Positions 5,949 through 13,569 of a DNA stretch of 17,364 bases are shown piece by piece. Every line of letters begins with the position of its first letter. Position 1 is the first letter of the stretch. Below the pieces are notes generated by a model that worked only from the letters and a program-made list of their open reading frames with translations, did not search any database and was not told the origin of the DNA. A program made the position numbers and the translations under genes. Source of the DNA: Glaesserella sp041817755. Its GTDB lineage: Bacteria; Pseudomonadota; Gammaproteobacteria; Enterobacterales; Pasteurellaceae. Location of the stretch: the NCBI RefSeq assembly GCF_041817755.1, contig NZ_JBGYBX010000038.1, forward strand, positions 1 to 17,364. Direction: 5' to 3'.

Positions 5949-8084
5949 ATGTCTAGAACAATAATTCTTATCCCAATCAGTACCGGTGTCGGTTTAACCA
6001 GCGTCAGCTTAGGTTTGGTTCATTCATTAGAACAAAAAGGGGCTAAAGTCGGCTTTTTAAAACCAATTTCCCAACCGATTAGCGGTGAGGATACCCTGGA
6101 TCGCTCAACAACCATTATCCGCACTTCGCAAAGTACCGAGGTCGGCGAACCTTTCATGTTAAGTGCTGCGGAAGCGCTTATTAGCCAAAATCAAACCGAC
6201 GTACTGTTAGAAAAAGTGGTTGAGCGTCATCAACAACTTGCTCAGAATTGTGAAATCATCGTAATTGAAGGCTTAATTCCTACACGCAAAAATTCGTATG
6301 CCAACGGAATTAACTATGAAATCGCACAAACCTTAGATGCGGAAATTATTTTAGTTGCAGCACCTTCTGCCGATAAACCTACTCAATTAAAAGAACGTAT
6401 TGAAACGGCGGCCTCTCAATTCGGTGGTAGACATAATAAAAACCTGCTTGGTGTCGTTATCAATAAATTTAATGCGCCGGTTGACGAATCAGGACGTACC
6501 CGCCCGGATTTGACCGAAATTTTTGATTCATTCCAACACAGTTCCAATAACATTGCAGAGATGGAAAATCTCTTTAAGACAGGTCCAATCAAATTATTGG
6601 CGTGTATTCCATGGAAATCAGACTTAATTGCGACTCGTGCGATCGATTTGGTCAAACATCTTCATGCAGCCATTATTAATGAAGGTGAAGTTCATAAACG
6701 CCGCATCCGTAGCGTAACATTCTGTGCAAGAAGCTTACCGAACATGGTTGATCATTTCAAAGCCGGTAGCTTATTGGTTGCGTCGGCAGACCGTCCGGAT
6801 GTTGTTGTTGCCGCAGCACTTGCCGCCATGAACGGCGTTGAAATCGGTGCACTCCTTTTAACCGGCGGCTACAAAATCGATACTCAAATCGCCAAACTTT
6901 GCCAACAAGCGTTCGAAACCGGTTTACCGATTTTCCGCGTAGAAGGCAATACGTGGCAAACGGCGTTGAGTCTGCAAAGTTTTAGCCTTGAAGTTCCGGT
7001 AGATGATAAAGAGCGTATTGAAGCAATCAGAAGTTACGTTTCCGAGCAATTTGCCGAAGGCTTTATCGAAGGCATTTCTAAAGGAGCCGTTCGTGCGCGC
7101 CGTCTCTCCCCTGCTGCTTTCCGCTACCAATTAACCGAGCTTGCCCGCAAAGCGAAAAAACGTATTGTTTTACCGGAAGGTGATGAACCGCGTACCGTAA
7201 AAGCCGCCGCATTATGCGCCGAGCGCGGGATTGCCGAATGTATTTTGCTGGCAAATCCTGCTGACGTACAACGTGTTGCAGAAGCTCAAGGCGTTAAACT
7301 CGGCTCCGGTATTACCATTATCGACCCGGCGGAAGTCCGTGAAAATTATGTTGCCCGCCTAGTCGAGTTGCGCAAAAACAAAGGAATGACCGAAGTTGTT
7401 GCTCGGGAACAACTGTTAGATACCGTTGTATTAGGTACGATGATGTTGGAAGCCAATGAAGTGGACGGCTTGGTATCCGGTGCAGTACATACGACCGCCA
7501 ACACGATTCGTCCGCCGATGCAAATCATTAAAACGGCACCGGGTAACTCTATTATTTCATCCGTGTTCTTTATGTTGCTTCCGGATCAAGTACTCGTCTA
7601 CGGTGACTGTGCGGTAAATCCGGATCCTAACGCAGAGCAACTTGCCGAAATTGCGATTCAATCGGCAGATTCCGCGAAATCTTTCGGTATAGAACCGCGT
7701 GTTGCGATGATTTCTTATTCAACCGGCACATCAGGCTCAGGTGCGGATGTGGAAAAAGTGGCGGAAGCAACCCGTCTTGCCAAAGAGAAACGTCCGGATC
7801 TCATTATTGATGGTCCGTTGCAATACGATGCGGCAATTATGGAAGATGTCGCTCGGTCTAAAGCGCCGAACTCCCCTGTTGCAGGTAAAGCGACCGTATT
7901 TGTCTTCCCTGATTTGAATACCGGTAATACTACTTACAAAGCGGTACAACGTTCCGCCGATTTAGTTTCTATCGGTCCGATGCTTCAAGGTATGCGTAAA
8001 CCGGTAAACGACTTATCACGCGGTGCCCTTGTTGACGATATTGTTTATACGATTGCTTTAACGGCAATTCAAGCAACGCAATAA
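5949..8084 (+). CDS. pta: Phosphate acetyltransferase, long form
   Basis: Cytoplasmic enzyme of 711 residues (E. coli 714) converting acetyl-CoA and phosphate to acetyl phosphate and CoA, the partner reaction of AckA. It is the three-domain enteric form: an N-terminal BioD-like P-loop-fold domain (about residues 1-220, starting IILIPISTGVGLTSVSLGL), a central DRTGG domain (about 225-340), and the C-terminal catalytic PTA_PTB domain (about 390-705). The last contains KRIVLPEGDEPRT, VSGAVHTTANTIRP, SYSTGTSGSGADVEKV and FPDLNTGNTTYKAVQR. In E. coli the N-terminal part mediates allosteric control by NADH and pyruvate. The ATG at 5949 has AAGGA at correct spacing. No frame damage is seen. Acetyl phosphate from this enzyme also serves as a phospho-donor and protein acetylating agent in relatives. 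Confidence 0.97.
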   Translation: MSRTIILIPISTGVGLTSVSLGLVHSLEQKGAKVGFLKPISQPISGEDTLDRSTTIIRTSQSTEVGEPFMLSAAEALISQNQTDVLLEKVVERHQQLAQNCEIIVIEGLIPTRKNSYANGINYEIAQTLDAEIILVAAPSADKPTQLKERIETAASQFGGRHNKNLLGVVINKFNAPVDESGRTRPDLTEIFDSFQHSSNNIAEMENLFKTGPIKLLACIPWKSDLIATRAIDLVKHLHAAIINEGEVHKRRIRSVTFCARSLPNMVDHFKAGSLLVASADRPDVVVAAALAAMNGVEIGALLLTGGYKIDTQIAKLCQQAFETGLPIFRVEGNTWQTALSLQSFSLEVPVDDKERIEAIRSYVSEQFAEGFIEGISKGAVRARRLSPAAFRYQLTELARKAKKRIVLPEGDEPRTVKAAALCAERGIAECILLANPADVQRVAEAQGVKLGSGITIIDPAEVRENYVARLVELRKNKGMTEVVAREQLLDTVVLGTMMLEANEVDGLVSGAVHTTANTIRPPMQIIKTAPGNSIISSVFFMLLPDQVLVYGDCAVNPDPNAEQLAEIAIQSADSAKSFGIEPRVAMISYSTGTSGSGADVEKVAEATRLAKEKRPDLIIDGPLQYDAAIMEDVARSKAPNSPVAGKATVFVFPDLNTGNTTYKAVQRSADLVSIGPMLQGMRKPVNDLSRGALVDDIVYTIALTAIQATQ

Positions 8085-8108
8085 GGATGCGTATCTCCTT
8101 TATAATGT

Positions 8109-8135
8109 GCCCTCCGACTGGAGGGCTTTTTATTT
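8109..8135 (+). terminator. Rho-independent terminator after pta
   Basis: The stem GCCCTCC/GGAGGGC (8109-8115 and 8120-8126) with loop GACT is followed by five Ts and then ATTT. It lies 24 bases after the pta stop. It isolates pta from the sialidase gene, so the latter should be driven from the short stretch 8136-8188. Confidence 0.9.
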
Positions 8136-8145
8136 CCAAGCGGTC
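8136..8145 (+). other. DNA uptake signal sequence before the sialidase gene
   Basis: CCAAGCGGTC matches nine of ten core bases, and the following AGATTTCTGCTAAATTTTGCAAAAA is the A+T arm of the extended motif. It fills most of the 53 bases between the pta terminator and the sialidase start. Confidence 0.7.
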
Positions 8146-8188
8146 AGATTTCTGCTAAATTTTGCAAAAATTATTTTTACATCATGTT

Positions 8189-10261
8189 ATGAAACACTTT
8201 TTAGTTACTCTTTTATTCATAATAACACCGCTAAGCAGTATTGCCGATGAGGTCGTTTTTCGCTATGAAAGCACGAATGAATTGATTAAACCGATCAATT
8301 TGAGCCATATCTTTGCACAAAAGAGAGCTTACAAACTCGAGCGAGGCTCTTTGACCCTTCGTTTGCGCAATCATATTTCCGAAGGGAAAACGACTTTTTT
8401 GGGCATTTCCGATCCGCAAAAAAATAAGTATGTGAATTTTTATGTGAATAGAACATCTGCCGGTTTGGATATTTTTGGTATAGAAATTCGCAATCAGGGA
8501 AAAGTAACGGAAAACCGACACCTTGTCACGGTAGATGGCTATGCTGATGACCCGTTTAAGACCATTACCTATACTTTTGATGACAAGAAAAACGAAATTC
8601 ACATTTATATCGACGGCATAAAAAAACATGTTGATCAACACAGTACCTTCCTAGCGGATATTACCGGGCTTTCGCATGCCTATTTAGGCAAAACAGCGCA
8701 TCAAAATTTGCCGACATGGCAATTTTTAGGAGATGTTTACTATGCCGAATTTACTGCCAACGTGCTTTCTGCCAAAACGATTCTAAAAAAACATCAGCAA
8801 TTGCGCCAACAACATGATCAGGCCTTAAAACAAGATAAACAAAAACGTCTGAAAAAAGGCGCATATCAAAGTGAAAAGCAGACGCTATTCGTTGAAGGGC
8901 AAGGCGGAGCAAGATCTTATCGTATTCCTGCCCTATTGACGACACAAAATAATGTTGTTATTGCCGCCATCGACAAACGAAATCAACATTCATCGGATTG
9001 GGGAAATATTGATACTGTTATCCGTCGAAGCATCGATAACGGAAAAACTTGGCTTGAAGATCAAGTTATACTGAATTTACCCGCACAGCCTTACGGTACA
9101 CAAAATTCGGCGTTTTCAATCGACCCGTTATTAGTTCAAGATAAAAAAAGCGGACGCATTTTTATGTTGATTGATATGTTTCCCGAGTCAAAAGGCTTTT
9201 TTAGTCTCACTCCTGAAAAATCCGAGGGTTCCGGTTATCAACAAATCGATGATCAATTTTATCGTACGCTAACGGATAACGATGAGAATATCTATACCGT
9301 AAGAGAAAACGGAAACGTATATAATGATGACGATGAGCCGACGGAATATCATGTGATTACCCAAGGTAATCCGCTTGCTGCGTTTAAAGATTTAGGTGAT
9401 TTATATCGATATAATCAGCGGGTTGGTAATATTTTCTTGAATTCATCGCGTAAAAATAATGATTCCGCCCCGCTGCAAGCTAAATTAACAAGCTATTTAT
9501 GGCTAATGTACAGTGATGATGACGGTAAAACATGGTCAAATCCGGTTGATATTACCCCCCAAATAAAAGAAGATTGGATGCTTTTTTTAGGCACCGGGCC
9601 GGGAAACGGCATCCAGTTAAAAAACGGGGCGCTGGTGATGCCGATTTATTATACGAATCAGCATAACAAGCAATCTGCTGCGGTTATTATTAGCCACGAT
9701 AATGGAAAAACATGGATAAGAGGCGAATCGCCGAATGACAGTGCATTGGCTGATGATGGCGGTTCCGAATCCTTAAATGATAAAGCGTTTGAACTGACTG
9801 AATCACAATTGATTGAACTGAATAACGGCGTGTTAAAAATGTTTTCAAGGAATCAAACGGGAAATGTACGTATTTCAACCAGTCAAGACGGTGGTTATAC
9901 ATGGTTAGCGGATACGGTATTTGATGATGTGCTACTGGATCCGTATTCACAACTTTCCGTAATCAAATATTCCAAGCTCATTAACGGTAAAGAGTATGTG
10001 ATTTTTGCCAATCCGCATTCCGATACAAACAAGCGTGTGAACGGTAAAGTGTGGATTGGCGAAGTACAACCGGACAGCACTATTTTATGGAAATATACAA
10101 CAACGATAGAAGCCGGTTCTTATGCCTATAACAGTTTAACTGAACTGCCGAACGGTGACATCGGGTTAATGTATGAGGAAAGTCCGTCCAAAATTCAATA
10201 TATCAGTTTCAATATTCAAACGTTATTATGGCGGGAAAGCAACACTATTCATCAACAGTAA
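8189..10261 (+). CDS. nanH: Secreted sialidase (GH33), pneumococcal NanA/NanB-like
   Basis: Exo-alpha-sialidase of 690 residues that cleaves terminal sialic acid from glycoconjugates. A signal peptide (residues 1-19, ending SSIA) directs export. Residues about 22-200 form a CBM40-like lectin domain, followed by a Lys-rich linker. The six-blade propeller shows the RIP Arg245, catalytic Asp270 (SSDWG), four Asp boxes (starting Ser281, Ser442, Ser502, Ser565), Glu538 (TES), Arg554, Arg616 and nucleophile Tyr647 (YAYNSL). An inserted domain at about 337-412 (IYTVRENGNVYN, DLYRYNQRVGNIF) matches what I recall of Streptococcus pneumoniae NanA, so the nearest relatives may be that group. Whether it hydrolyses or acts as a trans-sialidase is open. 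No wall anchor, autotransporter domain or C-terminal membrane segment is present. I chose the ATG at 8189 over a TTG at 8162 because it gives a clean signal peptide; no clear ribosome binding site precedes it. Confidence 0.93.
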   Translation: MKHFLVTLLFIITPLSSIADEVVFRYESTNELIKPINLSHIFAQKRAYKLERGSLTLRLRNHISEGKTTFLGISDPQKNKYVNFYVNRTSAGLDIFGIEIRNQGKVTENRHLVTVDGYADDPFKTITYTFDDKKNEIHIYIDGIKKHVDQHSTFLADITGLSHAYLGKTAHQNLPTWQFLGDVYYAEFTANVLSAKTILKKHQQLRQQHDQALKQDKQKRLKKGAYQSEKQTLFVEGQGGARSYRIPALLTTQNNVVIAAIDKRNQHSSDWGNIDTVIRRSIDNGKTWLEDQVILNLPAQPYGTQNSAFSIDPLLVQDKKSGRIFMLIDMFPESKGFFSLTPEKSEGSGYQQIDDQFYRTLTDNDENIYTVRENGNVYNDDDEPTEYHVITQGNPLAAFKDLGDLYRYNQRVGNIFLNSSRKNNDSAPLQAKLTSYLWLMYSDDDGKTWSNPVDITPQIKEDWMLFLGTGPGNGIQLKNGALVMPIYYTNQHNKQSAAVIISHDNGKTWIRGESPNDSALADDGGSESLNDKAFELTESQLIELNNGVLKMFSRNQTGNVRISTSQDGGYTWLADTVFDDVLLDPYSQLSVIKYSKLINGKEYVIFANPHSDTNKRVNGKVWIGEVQPDSTILWKYTTTIEAGSYAYNSLTELPNGDIGLMYEESPSKIQYISFNIQTLLWRESNTIHQQ

Positions 10262-10285
10262 TCACAGCATAAGAGGGAATGCATT

Positions 10286-11977
10286 ATGTCTGCACAACAT
10301 TTAATTTATCAATTAACTGAAATTGTCGGATCGCAATATATTATTACCGACCCGTCCAAAACGGAAGTGTATCGGAGCGGTTATCGATTCGGCTCAGGTA
10401 ATGCTTTGGCGGTTGTCCGCCCTGCGACGTTGGTAGAGTTTTGGAAAGTATTGAAAGCTTGTGTCGAGGCGGATGTCGTTGTCATTACACAAGCCGCCAA
10501 TACCGGCTTAACCGGCGGCTCAACTCCAAGCGGTAATGATTATGAGCGTGACGTTGTCATCATTAATGCCATGCGGATTAACGGTATTCAACTCATCCAT
10601 GAGGCAAACCAAGTCGTCTGCTTGCCCGGTTCAACATTAAATGAGTTGGAATTATTACTGAAACCGCACGGACGGGAACCTCACTCCGTTATCGGTTCCT
10701 CCTGTATCGGGGCATCCGTTATCGGCGGCGTTTGTAATAACTCCGGCGGTGCGTTGGTACAGCGCGGTCCGGCCTATACGGAAATGGCACTTTATGCTCA
10801 GCTTAATGAACAAGGTGAATTGGAGTTAAAAAACCATTTAGGGATTGATTTGGGCGAAACACCGGAAGAGATTCTGCAAAACCTGCAAGAGAACCGCTAC
10901 CAGCGTAAGGATATTGCGCAACATTGCGGTAAAGGACACGATCACACTTATTGCAATCACGTACGTAAAGTAGATGAAGACTCCCCTGCCCGTTTCAATG
11001 CCGATCCGGCGAGACTCTATGAAGCCTCCGGTTGTGCCGGCAAGCTGGCTGTTTTTGCCGTTCGTTTGGATACCTTCCCGGCGGAAAAAGAAACTGCCGT
11101 ATTTTATATCGGTACAAATCACACCAACGTTCTCAATGATATCCGTCGTCATATGTTGGCGCATTTTCAACAACTACCGATTTCAGGCGAATATATACAC
11201 CGCGACGCCTTTGACGTTGCCGCCAAGTATGGTAAAGATACCTTTTGGGTCATTAAAAAACTCGGTACCCATCGTTTACCGCAACTCTTTGCTTTAAAAG
11301 CCAAAGTTGATCGTCTGTCCAAAAAATGGTCGTTTATCCCGAACAATGTCAGCGACAAAGCATTACAGTTGTTTTCTAAACTACTGCCTCAGCATTTACC
11401 GGACAGTTTGCACCAATACCGTGATAAATATGAACATCACTTAATTGTCAAAATGGGTGGAAACGGAGTAAAAGAGGCACGGGAATACCTTCAATCATAT
11501 TTTGCCAACCCGACCAACGGCGGCTATTTCGAATGTAGCCCGGTCGAAAGTCAAGCGGCAATGTTACACCGTTTCGCCGTTGCGTCGGCTGCGGTTCGCT
11601 ATCGAGCCATTCACGAAACGGAGGTTGAAGATATCGTGGCCTTAGATATAGCGTTACGTCGTAATGATTCTGACTGGTTTGAAGTACTTCCCGCAGACAT
11701 TGATCGCAAAATCAGCCATAAACTTTACTACGGACACTTTATGTGCCACGTATTCCATCAGGATTATATCGTGAAGAAAGGTAACGATTGCATCGCACTG
11801 GAACATGATATGTTGGCGTTATTGGATAAACGCGGCGCACAATACCCGGCGGAACATAATGTCGGTCACCTCTACGAGGCGAAACCTGAATTGCGTAAAT
11901 TCTACAAAGTTCTTGATCCGACAAACAGCTTTAACCCGGGCATCGGAAAAACGTCGAAGAAAAAATATTGGGCGTAA
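10286..11977 (+). CDS. dld: Quinone-dependent D-lactate dehydrogenase
   Basis: FAD enzyme of 563 residues (E. coli Dld 571) bound to the cytoplasmic face of the inner membrane. It oxidises D-lactate to pyruvate and passes electrons to quinone. The FAD-binding domain occupies about residues 40-265, with VITQAANTGLTGGSTPSG and SSCIGASVIGGVCNNSGG as flavin-contact loops. The remainder is the Dld-specific membrane-binding and cap region, ending near AEHNVGHLYEAKPELRKFY and DPTNSFNPGIGKTSKK. It lacks the iron-sulfur motifs of LldEFG- or GlpC-type enzymes. The start has AAGAGGGA seven bases upstream. Only 24 bases separate it from the sialidase stop, leaving no room for a separate promoter there, so it is probably co-transcribed with the sialidase gene or driven from inside it. 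It ends at an inverted uptake-sequence hairpin facing ydgA. Confidence 0.96.
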   Translation: MSAQHLIYQLTEIVGSQYIITDPSKTEVYRSGYRFGSGNALAVVRPATLVEFWKVLKACVEADVVVITQAANTGLTGGSTPSGNDYERDVVIINAMRINGIQLIHEANQVVCLPGSTLNELELLLKPHGREPHSVIGSSCIGASVIGGVCNNSGGALVQRGPAYTEMALYAQLNEQGELELKNHLGIDLGETPEEILQNLQENRYQRKDIAQHCGKGHDHTYCNHVRKVDEDSPARFNADPARLYEASGCAGKLAVFAVRLDTFPAEKETAVFYIGTNHTNVLNDIRRHMLAHFQQLPISGEYIHRDAFDVAAKYGKDTFWVIKKLGTHRLPQLFALKAKVDRLSKKWSFIPNNVSDKALQLFSKLLPQHLPDSLHQYRDKYEHHLIVKMGGNGVKEAREYLQSYFANPTNGGYFECSPVESQAAMLHRFAVASAAVRYRAIHETEVEDIVALDIALRRNDSDWFEVLPADIDRKISHKLYYGHFMCHVFHQDYIVKKGNDCIALEHDMLALLDKRGAQYPAEHNVGHLYEAKPELRKFYKVLDPTNSFNPGIGKTSKKKYWA

Positions 11978-11979
11978 TG

Positions 11980-12044
11980 ACAAGCGGTCGGATCATCCCG
12001 TAATTTTGCAATTTGCAAATTATTAAGACGATCCGACCGCTTGC
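11980..12044. terminator. Inverted pair of uptake sequences acting as two-way terminator
   Basis: ACAAGCGGTC (11980-11989, perfect) and GACCGCTTGC (12035-12044, nine of ten) face each other. CAAGCGGTCGGATC (11981-11994) pairs perfectly with GATCCGACCGCTTG (12030-12043). Inside lies TTTGCA-ATT-TGCAAA (about 12005-12019), formed by the two A+T arms. It sits between convergent dld and ydgA, starting three bases after the dld stop. Paired uptake sequences serving as terminators are known in Pasteurellaceae. No long T tract follows, so efficiency is uncertain. Confidence 0.7.
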
Positions 12045-12053
12045 TGTATGCGT

Positions 12054-13502
12054 TTAATTCGGTTGAGGAGAGAATAATTTACTCAATTCCGTCAGTGATA
12101 TTTCTTTGTCGTTCAGTTGAATTATGCCGTTATTCAATTCTAATTTAAATGAAATCGATTCATTATCCATCATCAACAGGTTTTGTCGTTGAAGCTGCTG
12201 TGCTTGCTGTACAAACATATTCATAATCTGTTTCGCCTGCTGCGCCGCTTCTTCTTTATTTTGAGTATCGAGCAAACCGAATTGTCTTATCAGTTCTTCC
12301 AGTGATTGTAGGTTGAGATCGAACGCAACCCGGCTGTCTGTGAAAACCTTCAATATCTCATCCGGCGACAACGTTTCCGCTTGTTTAGGTGTCAGCCCTT
12401 TTATTCCGGCAATCAGTTCGAAGCTGTTTTTGCCTTTTGTATTTTCCAACACAATCGGTCCCATCGCAAATTTAATCGGTTTGGCGACTAACGCTTCGGC
12501 TAAACGTGCCAATTTCTGGTTATCCGGCGCAACATTCGCTTGACTTAGCGGTATTTGATCTATCAGTGCGGCGTACGCATTGCTATCCAGCTCGATAAGG
12601 CTTTCCATACTGATTTTGCCGAAATTCACTGCGCCGGCTGTCGCCAGTTCCGCATGAATATCTACATTTCCTTTATTAGTGACCTGCAAGCGCCCGTCTT
12701 TGATTTGACTGTGGCTTTCAGCACGAATATCGTCGAGAAAAAATTTATTTTTATCATTAGACAATGTCATAGAATCGATAGCTATCTCTCCTTGACTGTT
12801 ACCGAAATAATAACTTAACCACTCTCCGTGATCCCACACACTATTACCGGATATTCGGTCGATACGAAAATCCATCGTTGTGGGATTTTGCTTATTTTTC
12901 GTTTTCATTTCCACATAGGGAAGCTGATAATTCGCCATCCATTGATTTGATGTTGTTTTTGCGATAGCTATTTCACCTGCGGAAACTGTACCTTCCAGCG
13001 TTTCTGTGCCTTTTCTTTCATGAAAATTGACTTTCGGTGTCATGATCTTTGTCGCACGCATTTCACCGCTGTAGCCGATATCCGTTATCACAGTCGCCAT
13101 ATATTTATCGTCCACATAGGACTTAATCGGGTTAATTGCAACAAATTGATTTTCCGCACTGAACATCATCGGTATCAAACTGAATTGTTTTAAGCGATTT
13201 AGTGGAAAAGGACCGTGATACAGCACACCTTCAACAGGGAATTCTATCGTTTCGCCTCTCGCTTTATCTTTCAGTACAATCTGATAGCGCATATCGGAGG
13301 TAAAGAAATGGCGTGTAAACGCTACGTTTGAAATGGCGATATCCGCACCGAACTTCGCAAATTTAGCCTTGAATTCCTGATTAGCATGATCAATATAGGA
13401 TTGGTATTTTTCCTCCGCCAATTTACCGCTATACCAACTTCCACCGACAAATGCGACACCACATAGTGTAATTAATGAAAATGCCATTTTTGACACCGTC
13501 AT
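12054..13502 (-). CDS. ydgA: YdgA-family (DUF945) membrane-anchored periplasmic protein
   Basis: Protein of 482 residues resembling E. coli YdgA (about 500), a DUF945 member of unknown molecular function. One hydrophobic segment at residues 6-22 (MAFSLITLCGVAFVGGS) serves as an uncleaved signal anchor, leaving the rest in the periplasm. The N-terminal pattern, with a single anchor, then WYSGKLAEEKYQ and a later beta-rich body, fits the family. A Gln-rich helical stretch (AAQQAKQIMNMFVQQAQQLQRQ) is near residues 425-446. AAGGAG lies eight bases before the ATG at 13502. The lpd terminator ends only about 20 bases upstream, so no ordinary promoter fits in the gap. Expression would depend on read-through from lpd or on a promoter inside the 3' end of lpd. 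Family assignment is good; the role is not known. Confidence 0.85.
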   Translation of the reverse strand: MTVSKMAFSLITLCGVAFVGGSWYSGKLAEEKYQSYIDHANQEFKAKFAKFGADIAISNVAFTRHFFTSDMRYQIVLKDKARGETIEFPVEGVLYHGPFPLNRLKQFSLIPMMFSAENQFVAINPIKSYVDDKYMATVITDIGYSGEMRATKIMTPKVNFHERKGTETLEGTVSAGEIAIAKTTSNQWMANYQLPYVEMKTKNKQNPTTMDFRIDRISGNSVWDHGEWLSYYFGNSQGEIAIDSMTLSNDKNKFFLDDIRAESHSQIKDGRLQVTNKGNVDIHAELATAGAVNFGKISMESLIELDSNAYAALIDQIPLSQANVAPDNQKLARLAEALVAKPIKFAMGPIVLENTKGKNSFELIAGIKGLTPKQAETLSPDEILKVFTDSRVAFDLNLQSLEELIRQFGLLDTQNKEEAAQQAKQIMNMFVQQAQQLQRQNLLMMDNESISFKLELNNGIIQLNDKEISLTELSKLFSPQPN

Positions 13503-13521
13503 ATAAACTCCTTAGATTAAA

Positions 13522-13553
13522 ATAAAAAAAATAGAGAGCTTTTCAGCTCTCTA
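13522..13553 (-). terminator. Rho-independent terminator of lpd, abutting the ydgA leader
   Basis: Read on the minus strand, TAGAGAGCT, loop GAAA, then AGCTCTCTA (stem arms at 13545-13553 and 13532-13540) is followed by ATTTTTTTATT. The nine-base stem with a stable GAAA tetraloop and T tract is textbook. It lies 17 bases after the lpd stop. Confidence 0.9.
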
Positions 13554-13569
13554 CTATTATACCTGTTAA

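Noticed and set aside
8162..8188. TTG start giving nine extra residues to the sialidase
   Set aside because: It would place a polar stretch before the signal peptide and lies within the A+T arm of an uptake sequence; the ATG at 8189 gives a standard signal peptide.
8162..8190. Promoter TTGCAA (8162-8167) with TGTTAT (8185-8190) for the sialidase
   Set aside because: The -10 would overlap the start codon and transcription would begin inside the gene.
8231..8641. 136-residue open frame on the minus strand inside the sialidase gene
   Set aside because: Antisense shadow of a clearly real gene, with no family resemblance or ribosome binding site evidence.
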